DNA of 64,000 nt from CBDAUN01 sp965200645. GTDB lineage: Bacteria > Pseudomonadota > Gammaproteobacteria > Arenicellales > JAJDZL01. Under the pieces are notes generated by a model. It saw nothing but the letters and a program-made list of their open reading frames with translations, was not told the DNA's origin and searched no databases. Shown here in pieces: positions 1 through 8,006 of the stretch. Both the position numbers and the translations under genes were made by a program. The DNA lies in the NCBI GenBank assembly GCA_965200645.1, contig CBDAUN010000003.1, positions 868,001 to 932,000 on the forward strand, written 5' to 3'. Positions within the stretch are counted from its first letter, which is position 1; each line of letters opens with the position of its first letter.

Positions 1-1
1 G

Positions 2-18
2 TGCACCAAAACGGTGCA
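2..18. promoter_or_regulatory. NtrC-enhancer-like site
   Basis: The 17 bases read TGCACC-N5-GGTGCA, a perfect 6+6 inverted repeat with spacer AAAAC. This is the form of the enterobacterial NtrC (NRI) binding consensus, as in the glnA enhancers. A weaker copy lies 64 bases downstream. I found no convincing sigma-54 -24/-12 element between here and the gene start at 200, so NtrC regulation is inference from the motif alone. Confidence 0.45.
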
Positions 19-25
19 AAAAAGA

Positions 26-46
26 CGTGTTTACAGTGTAAACACG
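26..46. promoter_or_regulatory. 21-base palindrome, operator-like
   Basis: Nine-base perfect arms CGTGTTTAC and GTAAACACG flank AGT. It sits midway between the two NtrC-like sites and is preserved exactly in the second leader at 1379-1399. The form suits a dimeric repressor operator. No U-run follows, so it is not a typical terminator. Confidence 0.5.
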
Positions 47-65
47 CCTGACATCGACATCAGTG

Positions 66-82
66 TGCACCAAAACAGTGCG
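66..82. promoter_or_regulatory. Weaker NtrC-like site
   Basis: TGCACC-N5-AGTGCG with the same AAAAC spacer as the site at 2-18; two positions of the right half differ from a perfect inverted repeat. The equivalent in the second leader is at 1419-1435 with spacer AAATC. A strong plus a weak site in tandem resembles known NtrC enhancers, but function is unproven. Confidence 0.35.
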
Positions 83-199
83 TCCAATAAATTCCTTCAA
101 ACCAAAATCGAATTAATGATTGGGCTCATGAGGTCGAGTTTGTATTGTGGTTTGTATCGCAACAAGCGATGCAACGCATGCAATCTAATGGAGGGACCG

Positions 200-1198
200 A
201 TGACCAAGGAAATTGCATATTCAAAGAATGTTGATGTCTACGATACCAGCTATAAAGAACTGTTCGAATTTGAGTGCATGGTACAGGCCCTGATTGAACT
301 GTGTCACATTGACCAAGGCTTGACCTTTGACTTTACTTCACTGCAACAGGAAAACACCGAATTGATCACCAAAGAGGGTGGACGGCTGCATGTTGATGCC
401 CTGTGGCGGGTACAGTGTAACGAGGGCGATGTGTTGTTATTCATTGTCACCGAGTTTCAATCGACGGTAGAACTGATCATGGCGTTACGGATGTATGATG
501 ATGTGAACGAAGTACTGCGCTGGTGGTTGAAGCATCATAGTCGGGATCAAGACGGTAAGCGAAGGCCAGTGCCGTTAGTGTTACCGGTGGTGATCTACAG
601 TGGCGAGGGTCGCTGGACAGCGAAACAAAGTGTGCGGGCGATGCAGGTACCAAGTGACGGACGGTTACGCAAGTTACAGCCTCAGCAACGTTATGAGCTG
701 ATTGATATGCATCGTCATGAGGTAACCGAAGATCAGATACACAATATACTCAAGTGTATGGTGTTTTTAGTACAGTCGGGTGATGCACAGGAGTACTTCA
801 GGCGCAGACGTGTCATCAAACAGGTGGCAGCGAAGTGGCCCAAGTCGTTTCGTGATGTCTTTATCAAATGGGCGGTGGCAACGGTACATGCACGCTACAA
901 TACGAAGATGGCAGAATTAGGTGAGCAATTAAACATATCAATTGACGAGGAGTTCGAAATGGAACGATCAATTATGCAACAACTGATGGACGAAGCGGCG
1001 GATCAAGCAAGGCAGGATGGAAAGTTAGAGGGAAGACAAGAGGGAAGACAAGAGGGAAGACAAGAAGGTCGAGAGGATCTGGCAAGGACTGCGGTATCGA
1101 ACATGCTTAAGTCCAATATGCCGGATTCGGATATTTGTTCGACTTTGAACCTGACTTCGAAGGAATTTAAGCAGATCAAAAAATCGCTAGCAGCTTAA
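200..1198 (+). CDS. Rpn/YhgA-like recombination-promoting nuclease (transposase_31 family)
   Basis: Predicted 332-residue PD-(D/E)XK nuclease of the Rpn/YhgA family; E. coli relatives are DNA endonucleases that stimulate RecA-independent recombination. The putative active site is visible as Asp66 (LHVDALW) followed by Glu85-x-Gln87 (VTEFQS) after a hydrophobic strand. The C-terminus has a GRQE repeat (about residues 278-293) and a helical tail typical of the family. I chose the ATG at 200 because a strong GGAGGG precedes it and because homology begins here; an in-frame ATG at 14 would add 62 residues translated from the repeated leader. The gene stands alone, followed by a broken copy of itself. 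The family assignment is firm; the biological role is not. Confidence 0.85.
   Translation: MTKEIAYSKNVDVYDTSYKELFEFECMVQALIELCHIDQGLTFDFTSLQQENTELITKEGGRLHVDALWRVQCNEGDVLLFIVTEFQSTVELIMALRMYDDVNEVLRWWLKHHSRDQDGKRRPVPLVLPVVIYSGEGRWTAKQSVRAMQVPSDGRLRKLQPQQRYELIDMHRHEVTEDQIHNILKCMVFLVQSGDAQEYFRRRRVIKQVAAKWPKSFRDVFIKWAVATVHARYNTKMAELGEQLNISIDEEFEMERSIMQQLMDEAADQARQDGKLEGRQEGRQEGRQEGREDLARTAVSNMLKSNMPDSDICSTLNLTSKEFKQIKKSLAA
1028..1063 (+). repeat. Three 12-base tandem repeats inside the Rpn gene
   Basis: Three perfect copies of gagggaagacaa plus a degenerate fourth encode (E)GRQ repeats in the C-terminal linker. The 12-base unit preserves frame, so slippage would change linker length by four residues without breaking the gene. 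Confidence 0.9.
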
Positions 1199-1353
1199 AC
1201 GACATTCCAGCACTTAAATTCAGTGTAGCGAGGCGTTCGAACTAGAAAGCGTGAAATCGATCTACAGATCGTTTTCGCTGTACTTTAGGCAGGATCTGTA
1301 CTGTTAAAATATATAAGCCTGTTTTTCACTGATTTCAACACTCAGTCAGTCAC

Positions 1354-1526
1354 GTGCACCAAAACGGTGCAAAAAAGACGTGTTTACAGTGTAAACACGC
1401 CTGACATCGACATCAGTGTGCACCAAATCAGTGCGTCCAATAAATTCCTCCAAACCAAAATCGAATTAATGATTGGGCTCATGAGGTCGAGTTTGTATTG
1501 TGGTTTGTATCGCAACAGACGATGCA
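1354..1526 (+). repeat. Rpn leader repeat, copy 2
   Basis: Second copy of the leader at 1-173. It keeps the perfect NtrC-like inverted repeat (1355-1371), the palindrome (1379-1399) and the weaker site (1419-1435). It then jumps at the cgatgca word (1520-1526) directly into sequence matching 646 onward of the intact gene, which removes about 472 bases. Confidence 0.85.
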
Positions 1527-2211
1527 GATACCAAGTGATGGACGGTTACGCAAGTTACAGCCTCAGCAACGTTATGAGCTGATTGATATGCATCGTCATC
1601 AGGTAACCGAAGATCAGATACACAATATACTCAAGTGTATGGTGTTTTTAGTACAGTCGGGTGATGCACAGGAGTACTTCAGGCGCAGACGTGTCATCAA
1701 ACAGGTGGCAGCGAAGTGGCCCAAGTCGTTTCGTGATGTCTTTATCAAATGGGCGGTGGCAACGGTACATGCACGCTACAATACGAAGATGGCAGAATTA
1801 GGTGAGCAATAAAACATATCAATTGACGAGGAGTTCGATATGGAACGATCAGATTTGCAACAACTCATGGATGAAGCAGAAGAACAGGGAAGGCAGGATT
1901 CGTTTTTGGACTCATTTTTTGAGTGGGCGACTATAACCGTGTTCGCACAGAAATTTATAAAGACTGAAGAAAATATCGAGGAATTAAACATGTCATTTGA
2001 CGGGGTGTTCGAAATGGAACGATCAATTATGCAAAGGCTACTGGACGAGTCGGAGGAAAAGGGGCGAGAGCAAGGTGTTCAGGAATTTAGAAGGTCTGCT
2101 GTATCAAATATGCTTAAGTCCAAAGTACCGGATGCAGAGATTTGTTCGCACTTAGACCTGAATTTGCAGGAATTTGAGCGAATCAAAAATTCGCTATTTT
2201 TGTACTATTGA
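1498..2211 (+). pseudogene. Broken, mosaic Rpn-like gene copy
   Basis: Remnant of a second Rpn-type gene in at least two parts. The segment 1527-1812 is nearly identical to 646-931 of the intact gene but has lost the N-terminal half, including the D...ExQ catalytic residues. It ends at a stop created by one T-to-A change (tta to taa at 1810-1812). Reading resumes at 1840, matches the intact gene to about 1900, then switches into a diverged paralogous C-terminus (FFEWATITVF... against FIKWAVATVH...) that repeats the MERSIMQ region and ends at 2211. The 123-residue downstream frame could still be translated, but no catalytic core remains. Confidence 0.8.
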
Positions 2212-2364
2212 CTCCTGCCCTCTATCTAACAACTACACTCAAAAGATGCCCAGTGGATGGTACATAGTCCTCTATTCTCACGTTTTGAACTTCAACCTCA
2301 CTAAGTCATATCAGAAAACCTCCATTAATTTTGTATTATTGCATCAAGTTTTGCTGATTAAAGA

Positions 2365-2394
2365 TTGACGTAGAGTGCAGTGAAGCATTATTTT
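2365..2394 (+). promoter_or_regulatory. Possible sigma-70 promoter for the ABC importer
   Basis: TTGACG at 2365-2370 is followed after 18 bases by TATTTT at 2389-2394, about 80 bases before the binding-protein start. The -35 is good and the -10 weak. The rest of the 2212-2474 gap shows nothing else recognisable. Confidence 0.35.
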
Positions 2395-2474
2395 ATGAAT
2401 CAAAGGCACTGAAGAATTTTTTACAGACTTTGAATAATAAATTAGTTCAAACCAATAAAATGAGAGGTATAGGG

Positions 2475-4013
2475 ATGGATTCATTTTCACTATCAAGAAG
2501 AAAATTTATGCAAGCGGCTGCCTTTGCAGGTACCGCTGGATTTACCGGGTTGTATCCTGGAATTTCATTCGCGATGGAAGGCAAGGAACTTGTTGTTCGG
2601 TTCAACAGGGATGCAGATTCTCTTGATCCGGGATTTTATGTTGGAGGACATCCGAATAATGACATCAACTGGTGCTGTATGCCTGCCCTTGCTCACTATA
2701 GTGATGCGGGTTGGACCCCCTCACCTTTTGTTGAAAGTCTCAATGTAGTCGATGCAACAAATATTGACTTCACTCTTAAAAAAGGACTTATGTGGTCGAA
2801 TGGGTATGGCGAATTAACCTCCGAAGATGTTGCCTACAGTTACGACCGAATGAAGACCAGTGAGTGGAAAGGTGACTATTCTGCTTACGACCGCGTGGAT
2901 ATCAAGGATAGATACAGTGGTACGATCGTACTCAGCCAAGCCTTTTCACCATTTATGAACACCACTTTGGCATCGGGTACAGGTGTCGTGATTTGCAAAG
3001 CTGCAACAGAAGCCGCTGGAGGTAAGTTCACCATGGAAGTCCCAGCGACTTGCGGACCATATGTATTTGATTGGACTCAGGGTCAAAGTGTTGTACTAAC
3101 CAGAAATCCAGAGTGGACTGGCGAAGCTCCCTTCTTTGACAAAATAACAGCACGAATTGTCACCGAAGACGAGACGTCGGCACTAGCCTTTGAAGCGGGC
3201 GAACTTGACTGTGCTCAGGTGTCCTCGAATGCATTAGCCCGATACAGGAAGGAGCTTCCAGCAAATAGTGCTCTGACAACTGCAGGAGCATTACAGTACA
3301 TGTGGCTTGGTATGAATACGAACCACCCCAAGCTTCAAGACATCCGCGTAAGAAAAGCAATTCAAAGAGCGGTTGACCAAGACAGCATCATTCAAGGTGC
3401 TTATGCAGGCACCGCAGAACCTTCATTTGGTGTGGTCTGTCCTGGATTAGTTGGTCGAAGGACGAGCGCGGGTTATTCATATAACCCCGATGAAGCTAGA
3501 CAACTTATGGCAGAAGCAGGCGTGAGCGGTCTCGATCTAACTCTCCGAACCTTGAACAACCAGGAGAGAATTTTAGCTTCGACGATCATTCAGGCCAATT
3601 TGGCAGAAATTGGAATCAATGTCACCGTGATCCCTCTAGATTCCGGACCATTTTGGGAAATGGGACAGGAAAGTAAGGGAGATACATGGAAGGATTTGGA
3701 AATCTGGTTGATGCGATACGGCTCAGGACCTGATCCATTTGAACCTATGCAGTGGTTTGTGCGCGATCAAGTTGGTGTTTGGAACTGGGAGCGATGGTCT
3801 TCCGATGAATTTGAAGACCTTTATGCCAAAGGCATCAGCGAAGTCGACCCCGTAGCTCGGGAAAGCATCTATTTTCGAATGCAAGAAATAATGGAAGATA
3901 CGGGAGCCTATGTCTGGCTTACGCATGAACCCGAAGTGTTTATTCATCGCTCTGACATCAGTGCGAAGTTCGCACCTTCAGGTGAAATGCAACTCGCTTA
4001 TTTTTCTGCGTAA
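2475..4013 (+). CDS. Peptide-type ABC transporter substrate-binding protein (SBP family 5), Tat-exported
   Basis: Periplasmic solute receptor of the DppA/OppA/NikA class, 512 residues, normal length for the family. The N-terminus has a twin-arginine signal (SRRKFMQ) followed by an alanine/glycine-rich hydrophobic stretch ending near the ISFA cleavage region, so it is probably exported folded. Family hallmarks include the early DPGFYVGG segment, LTSEDVAYSYDRM and IRVRKAIQRAVDQ. I chose ATG 2475 because GAGAGGT lies just upstream and the Tat motif then starts near the N-terminus; a TTG at 2430 and an ATG at 2460 are alternatives. First gene of an importer operon with two permeases and a double ATPase; the adjacent hydrolases suggest peptides or amides as substrate, which is inference. 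Confidence 0.93.
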   Translation: MDSFSLSRRKFMQAAAFAGTAGFTGLYPGISFAMEGKELVVRFNRDADSLDPGFYVGGHPNNDINWCCMPALAHYSDAGWTPSPFVESLNVVDATNIDFTLKKGLMWSNGYGELTSEDVAYSYDRMKTSEWKGDYSAYDRVDIKDRYSGTIVLSQAFSPFMNTTLASGTGVVICKAATEAAGGKFTMEVPATCGPYVFDWTQGQSVVLTRNPEWTGEAPFFDKITARIVTEDETSALAFEAGELDCAQVSSNALARYRKELPANSALTTAGALQYMWLGMNTNHPKLQDIRVRKAIQRAVDQDSIIQGAYAGTAEPSFGVVCPGLVGRRTSAGYSYNPDEARQLMAEAGVSGLDLTLRTLNNQERILASTIIQANLAEIGINVTVIPLDSGPFWEMGQESKGDTWKDLEIWLMRYGSGPDPFEPMQWFVRDQVGVWNWERWSSDEFEDLYAKGISEVDPVARESIYFRMQEIMEDTGAYVWLTHEPEVFIHRSDISAKFAPSGEMQLAYFSA

Positions 4014-4026
4014 GTTAATGTAATTA

Positions 4027-4051
4027 TCGCGCGGTCAGTCAAACCGCGCGA
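4027..4051 (+). other. GC-rich intercistronic hairpin after the binding-protein gene
   Basis: Perfect 9-bp stem TCGCGCGGT / ACCGCGCGA with a 7-base loop, 14 bases after the stop codon. No T-run follows, so it looks more like an mRNA-stabilising or partial-attenuation hairpin. Such hairpins commonly allow the binding protein to be made in excess over its membrane subunits. Confidence 0.7.
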
Positions 4052-4078
4052 CTTATCTTTACATTCCCCTAAAGCGTA

Positions 4079-5023
4079 ATGCTTCTGTACATTGCAAAGC
4101 GCATTGGCTTGTCTGCGCTAATCATATTCCTTGCAGTACTTACACTGTTTGTAATGCTCAATTCAATACCGGGCGATCCGGTAAGCATTGCACTCGGTCC
4201 TCGTGCCACACCAGAAATTCAGGCAGCCTATGCTGCCAAGATGCATCTGGACAAGCCAGTGATCACAAGATTTGGAATATTTTTGGGCAACGTATTGCAG
4301 GGAGACCTTGGTACCGATGTGTTTTCCAATCGAAGTGTTACTGTTACCCTTTTGGAGCAACTCCCCTACACAATAGTCTTAGCAATTGCATCGCTGGGTT
4401 GGGCTGCACTACTCGGTATACCGATAGGATGCCTGTCGGCAGTACGTCCAAATACTTGGCTGGATCGCATAACCGGATTGCTATCCATCGGAACCATCGC
4501 CGTACCTTCTTTTCTGGTGTCAATTTGGGCTATTTTGATTTTTGCAATTTATCTCAATTTACTGCCAGTTATAGGTGCAGGAGACGAGGGAGATGTTTTA
4601 GACCAACTGAGGCATCTCATTTTGCCTGCATTCGCTGTAGGGCTAGGCTGGGTCGGCTATCTCGCCCGAATGGTTCGGGCGTCTATGCTAGAAGTAATGG
4701 GTGAGAACTATATTCGATCCGCACGTGCCTTTGGTCTACGCACAAAAACAATCATCTTTCGCTATGCGCTTAAGGTGGCAGTTCTACCTACAATAACTTT
4801 GGTAGGTGTCGGTTTTGGCGGACTACTTTCTGGCACAGTATTTGCAGAAATCATATTTGCAAGACCTGGGGTGGGAAAGATTATCTATGACATGGTTCTG
4901 AGTCGTAATTTTCCCGTAGTCCAAGGTGCTGTGTTGGTAACTGTAACGCTTTATGTGGTAGTTACATTCATTGCAGATCTGGCTGTTTCTTTACTTGATC
5001 CTAGAGTGCGAGAAAATTTATGA
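4079..5023 (+). CDS. Peptide-type ABC transporter permease (DppB/OppB-like)
   Basis: Inner-membrane permease of 314 residues with the DppB architecture: an N-terminal helix (IAKRIGLSALIIFLAVLTL), a periplasmic loop with MLNSIPGDPV, then a five-helix binding-protein-dependent transport domain. The cytoplasmic EAA coupling loop is visible as RSARAFGLRTKTII. Its stop overlaps the next permease start by four bases (ATGA), which implies translational coupling. The 65-base gap before it contains the intercistronic hairpin. The substrate is not readable from sequence. Confidence 0.93.
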   Translation: MLLYIAKRIGLSALIIFLAVLTLFVMLNSIPGDPVSIALGPRATPEIQAAYAAKMHLDKPVITRFGIFLGNVLQGDLGTDVFSNRSVTVTLLEQLPYTIVLAIASLGWAALLGIPIGCLSAVRPNTWLDRITGLLSIGTIAVPSFLVSIWAILIFAIYLNLLPVIGAGDEGDVLDQLRHLILPAFAVGLGWVGYLARMVRASMLEVMGENYIRSARAFGLRTKTIIFRYALKVAVLPTITLVGVGFGGLLSGTVFAEIIFARPGVGKIIYDMVLSRNFPVVQGAVLVTVTLYVVVTFIADLAVSLLDPRVRENL

Positions 5024-5907
5024 GCAGCGATACTGTGCATGAGTCGCCAATTACTGAAGTCCCTAAAGTAAAGTGGCCGCGTTTGCGACTGTTTGTTCGA
5101 AATGCTCAAGGTATGCTTGGATTGGTGCTGGTGATCTTGTTTTTTATCAGTGCTATATTTGCACCCTTGCTGGCTACGCATGACCCCGCAAAACTCGACA
5201 TTCCAGCGCGGCTAACCGGGCCTAGTGCCGAACATTGGGTTGGTGCAGACCAACTTGGACGTGACACGTATTCCCGTGTCCTTTACGGTGGACGAGTAGC
5301 CCTCAAAGTTGCCGCCATAGGAGTGACCGCATCATTGCTAATTGGATTAATTCTCGGAATGATCGCCGGCTATGGACCACGCTGGCTAGATAATTTCTTA
5401 CTACTGGTATTCGATACAATTCGGTCATTCCCCACCATCGTGCTGGCACTGGCTGCGGTTTCTCTGCTTGGTCCGAGTCTAAATCTAATCCTTAGTATCG
5501 TGATCATCACCAGCATTCCAAGTTATGCCCGTTTGGCTCGAACCAGTACTCTGGCATTGAAAAATACAGAATTTATTCTTGCCGAACGTTCCCTAGGCGC
5601 TTCTGCCGTAAGAACGCTTTTTCATCATGTCATGCCGAATGTGATTGGCCCGCTATTGATTCTTGCAGCAATGGATGTTCCGGTAGTCGTTACGATTGAA
5701 GCAGGTTTAAGTTTTTTGGGTCTCGGCGTATTGCCACCTACTGCTAGTTGGGGGACTATTCTCAACGAAGGGTACCTCGTGATTCGAACTTCACCTTGGC
5801 CTGTCATCGCTGGCGGTGTTCCATTAGTACTAACAACACTTGGATTCACGCTCTTAGGCGAAGCATTGCGAGATATTTTCGACCCGAAGTTGCGAGGTAA
5901 TCGCTAG
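5020..5907 (+). CDS. Peptide-type ABC transporter permease (DppC/OppC-like)
   Basis: Second permease, 295 residues, with the DppC-type N-terminal cytoplasmic extension and first helix (residues ~30-50), then LGTD-like text (GADQLGRDTYSRVLYGGR) that marks the OppC/DppC family. The EAA loop reads LAERSLGASAVRTLFHHVMP. It should form a heterodimeric pore with the preceding permease and bind the fused ATPase. The ATPase gene starts two bases after this stop, so the genes are certainly co-transcribed. Confidence 0.93.
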   Translation: MSSDTVHESPITEVPKVKWPRLRLFVRNAQGMLGLVLVILFFISAIFAPLLATHDPAKLDIPARLTGPSAEHWVGADQLGRDTYSRVLYGGRVALKVAAIGVTASLLIGLILGMIAGYGPRWLDNFLLLVFDTIRSFPTIVLALAAVSLLGPSLNLILSIVIITSIPSYARLARTSTLALKNTEFILAERSLGASAVRTLFHHVMPNVIGPLLILAAMDVPVVVTIEAGLSFLGLGVLPPTASWGTILNEGYLVIRTSPWPVIAGGVPLVLTTLGFTLLGEALRDIFDPKLRGNR

Positions 5908-5909
5908 CA

Positions 5910-7961
5910 ATGTCATCCTTGCTTAACATTTCCAATCTCAATGTGGAGTTTAGTACTCCGCATGGAGTCGTCTATGCAATTCGCAACGCCAATATCGATG
6001 TGCCAAAGGGAAAAATTCTTGGTGTGGTCGGTGAAAGTGGTTCGGGGAAAAGTACGCTAGTTTGGACCATATTGCGACTGCTCTCCACAAACGGTTCGAT
6101 CAAGAGTGGTGAAATTCGATTTGAAAATGGTGACATTCTCAAATACGACGCATCACAACTGCGTAAATTTCGCGGCGAAAAAGTTTCCATGGTTTTTCAG
6201 GATCCGATTACGTCACAAATTCCAGTATTGAATTACCAAACCCAGATGACTGACATTCTCTATCGTCGAAAACAATCAACACGCAGCGAGAAGATAGGCG
6301 CGGCGGTGCGACTGATGCACAGGGTGGGAATTCCTGACGCAGATCATAGAATTAATCAATTCCCTCATCAGTTCAGCGGTGGCATGCGCCAACGTGCCGG
6401 CATCGCAATGGCACTCCTGATGGACCCAATATTGCTGATTGCCGACGAGCCAACCACAGCTCTCGATGTCACAATGGAAGCACAAATTATTCACTTGCTA
6501 CGGGAAGCACAGTCGGAATTTAATTCCACAATCATGCTGGTCTCGCACAACCTAGGGTTGATCGCTGAACTGTGTGACGAGGTCGTCGTAATGTATGCCG
6601 GTGAAATTGTTGAACATGCTTCTGTGAACAGCATCTTTTTCAATCCAAAGCATCCTTACACGCGAGCTCTGTTGCAGTGTAATCCTGCAATGGAATTGAA
6701 ACGCGAACGTCACTTTCCTACTATTTCCGGCGACGTTCCAGATTTGCATCTCCCGCCTAAGGGTTGCGTATTTGCACTACGGTGCCCTCGTGTTGAAGAG
6801 GTTTGCACACTGAACTCTCCAAGTGACACTGATGTATCAAGTGCGGACCCTGACTTGGTGCATAGTGTGCGTTGTCACCTACATAGTCAATCAGATAAGC
6901 CCCACTCTCTCAACTTTCAAATCAAAGCAAAAGAATCTCATGAAGGTGCTCAAGAACAAAATACTGATTCCCATAAGACAAAGGAGTCGTTGTTGGATAT
7001 TGAGCAGCTGCGAGTCCGCTTTCCTATCATGAGCAAATTACGGTCGGTGATGCAGGGAAACAACAATCGGTTTGTTGATGCGGTTTTGCATGCATCACTA
7101 AAAGTTAACTCTAGCGAAACTTTAGGACTGGTGGGAGAAAGCGGCTCTGGAAAAACCACACTAGGGTTGTCCATTATGGGCTTGAACAACGTTGACTCCG
7201 GTTCTATCAAATTTCAAGGCGAAGAACTCATTGGTCTGACTCAACGTGAATACAAAATCAAAAGACGCCATATTTCCATGATGTTTCAGGACCCAATTGG
7301 TTCACTAAGTCCTCGAAAAACTGTAGAACAAATTTTAGTGGAACCATTTAAGATTCACGGAATCAAAACCAAATCGTTAGCAGACCAGGCCCGCAGATTA
7401 TGCAATATGGTTAGTTTGCCCACAAACTTTTTATCAAGATACCCGCATGAACTGTCAGGTGGTCAAGCCAGACGGGTTGGTGTTGCGCGCTCGCTGGCAC
7501 TAAACCCTGCTTTAGTAGTGGCTGATGAACCTACTGCTGGATTGGATGTATCTGTGCAAGGCGAAATTTTGAATCTCATGATTGAGATGCAGAAAGTTCA
7601 CCATCTCGGCTATCTCATCATTAGCCATAATTTACCTGTTATTCGACAAGTGGCCGACCGCCTAGCAATTATGTATCTAGGTCGAATTGTGGAACATGGT
7701 AACTGCGAGCAAGTTTTCACTAATCCTGCTCATCCATACAGCATGGCTCTTGTCAATGGGACCCCACAACCCGACCCCACTCGAAGAAGACAACTGGTGT
7801 CCATTGAAGGGGAAGTTCCCAGTCTTACCAATCGACCTGCCGGATGCGAGTTTCACCCACGCTGCCAGTACGCCGGCAAAATATGTCAAGAACAAGAACC
7901 AGAACAACAATTTCTTACTGACGGGCGTTCTGTTCGATGTCATTTTCCATTGACAGCCTAA
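5910..7961 (+). CDS. Fused double ATP-binding protein of the peptide ABC importer (DppD-DppF type)
   Basis: Cytoplasmic ATPase of 683 residues with two complete nucleotide-binding domains in one chain. Domain 1 has Walker A GESGSGKST, signature FSGGMRQR and Walker B LLIADEPTTALD. Domain 2 has GESGSGKTT, LSGGQARR and LVVADEPTAGLD. Each domain is followed by an oligopeptide-transporter C-terminal module with spaced cysteines (GCVFALRCP... and GCEFHPRCQ...). In the classical system DppD and DppF are separate proteins; such fusions are known in proteobacteria. It should power the permease pair just upstream. Confidence 0.94.
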   Translation: MSSLLNISNLNVEFSTPHGVVYAIRNANIDVPKGKILGVVGESGSGKSTLVWTILRLLSTNGSIKSGEIRFENGDILKYDASQLRKFRGEKVSMVFQDPITSQIPVLNYQTQMTDILYRRKQSTRSEKIGAAVRLMHRVGIPDADHRINQFPHQFSGGMRQRAGIAMALLMDPILLIADEPTTALDVTMEAQIIHLLREAQSEFNSTIMLVSHNLGLIAELCDEVVVMYAGEIVEHASVNSIFFNPKHPYTRALLQCNPAMELKRERHFPTISGDVPDLHLPPKGCVFALRCPRVEEVCTLNSPSDTDVSSADPDLVHSVRCHLHSQSDKPHSLNFQIKAKESHEGAQEQNTDSHKTKESLLDIEQLRVRFPIMSKLRSVMQGNNNRFVDAVLHASLKVNSSETLGLVGESGSGKTTLGLSIMGLNNVDSGSIKFQGEELIGLTQREYKIKRRHISMMFQDPIGSLSPRKTVEQILVEPFKIHGIKTKSLADQARRLCNMVSLPTNFLSRYPHELSGGQARRVGVARSLALNPALVVADEPTAGLDVSVQGEILNLMIEMQKVHHLGYLIISHNLPVIRQVADRLAIMYLGRIVEHGNCEQVFTNPAHPYSMALVNGTPQPDPTRRRQLVSIEGEVPSLTNRPAGCEFHPRCQYAGKICQEQEPEQQFLTDGRSVRCHFPLTA

Positions 7962-8006
7962 CACCTTAATCCAAATTCAACACACAAAATAAAACGGAGC
8001 TGATCA

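Larger units (their letters stand above)
1..173 (+). repeat. Rpn leader repeat, copy 1
   Basis: The stretch upstream of the first Rpn-like gene is repeated almost exactly at 1354-1526, with only about two substitutions that I could see in the first ~164 bases. It carries two NtrC-enhancer-like motifs (2-18 and 66-82) around a 21-base palindrome (26-46). The shared part stops at the 8-base word gcgatgca (166-173), which recurs at 638-645 inside the gene. The left edge of the window cuts it, so its true 5' end is unknown. It is probably the promoter/operator region of a duplicated gene; a dispersed repeat cannot be excluded. Confidence 0.85.

Noticed and set aside
1..2211. Insertion sequence or transposon
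   Set aside because: The Rpn family is sometimes labelled transposase, but there are no terminal inverted repeats bounding a unit or target-site duplications; the leader repeat reflects tandem duplication.
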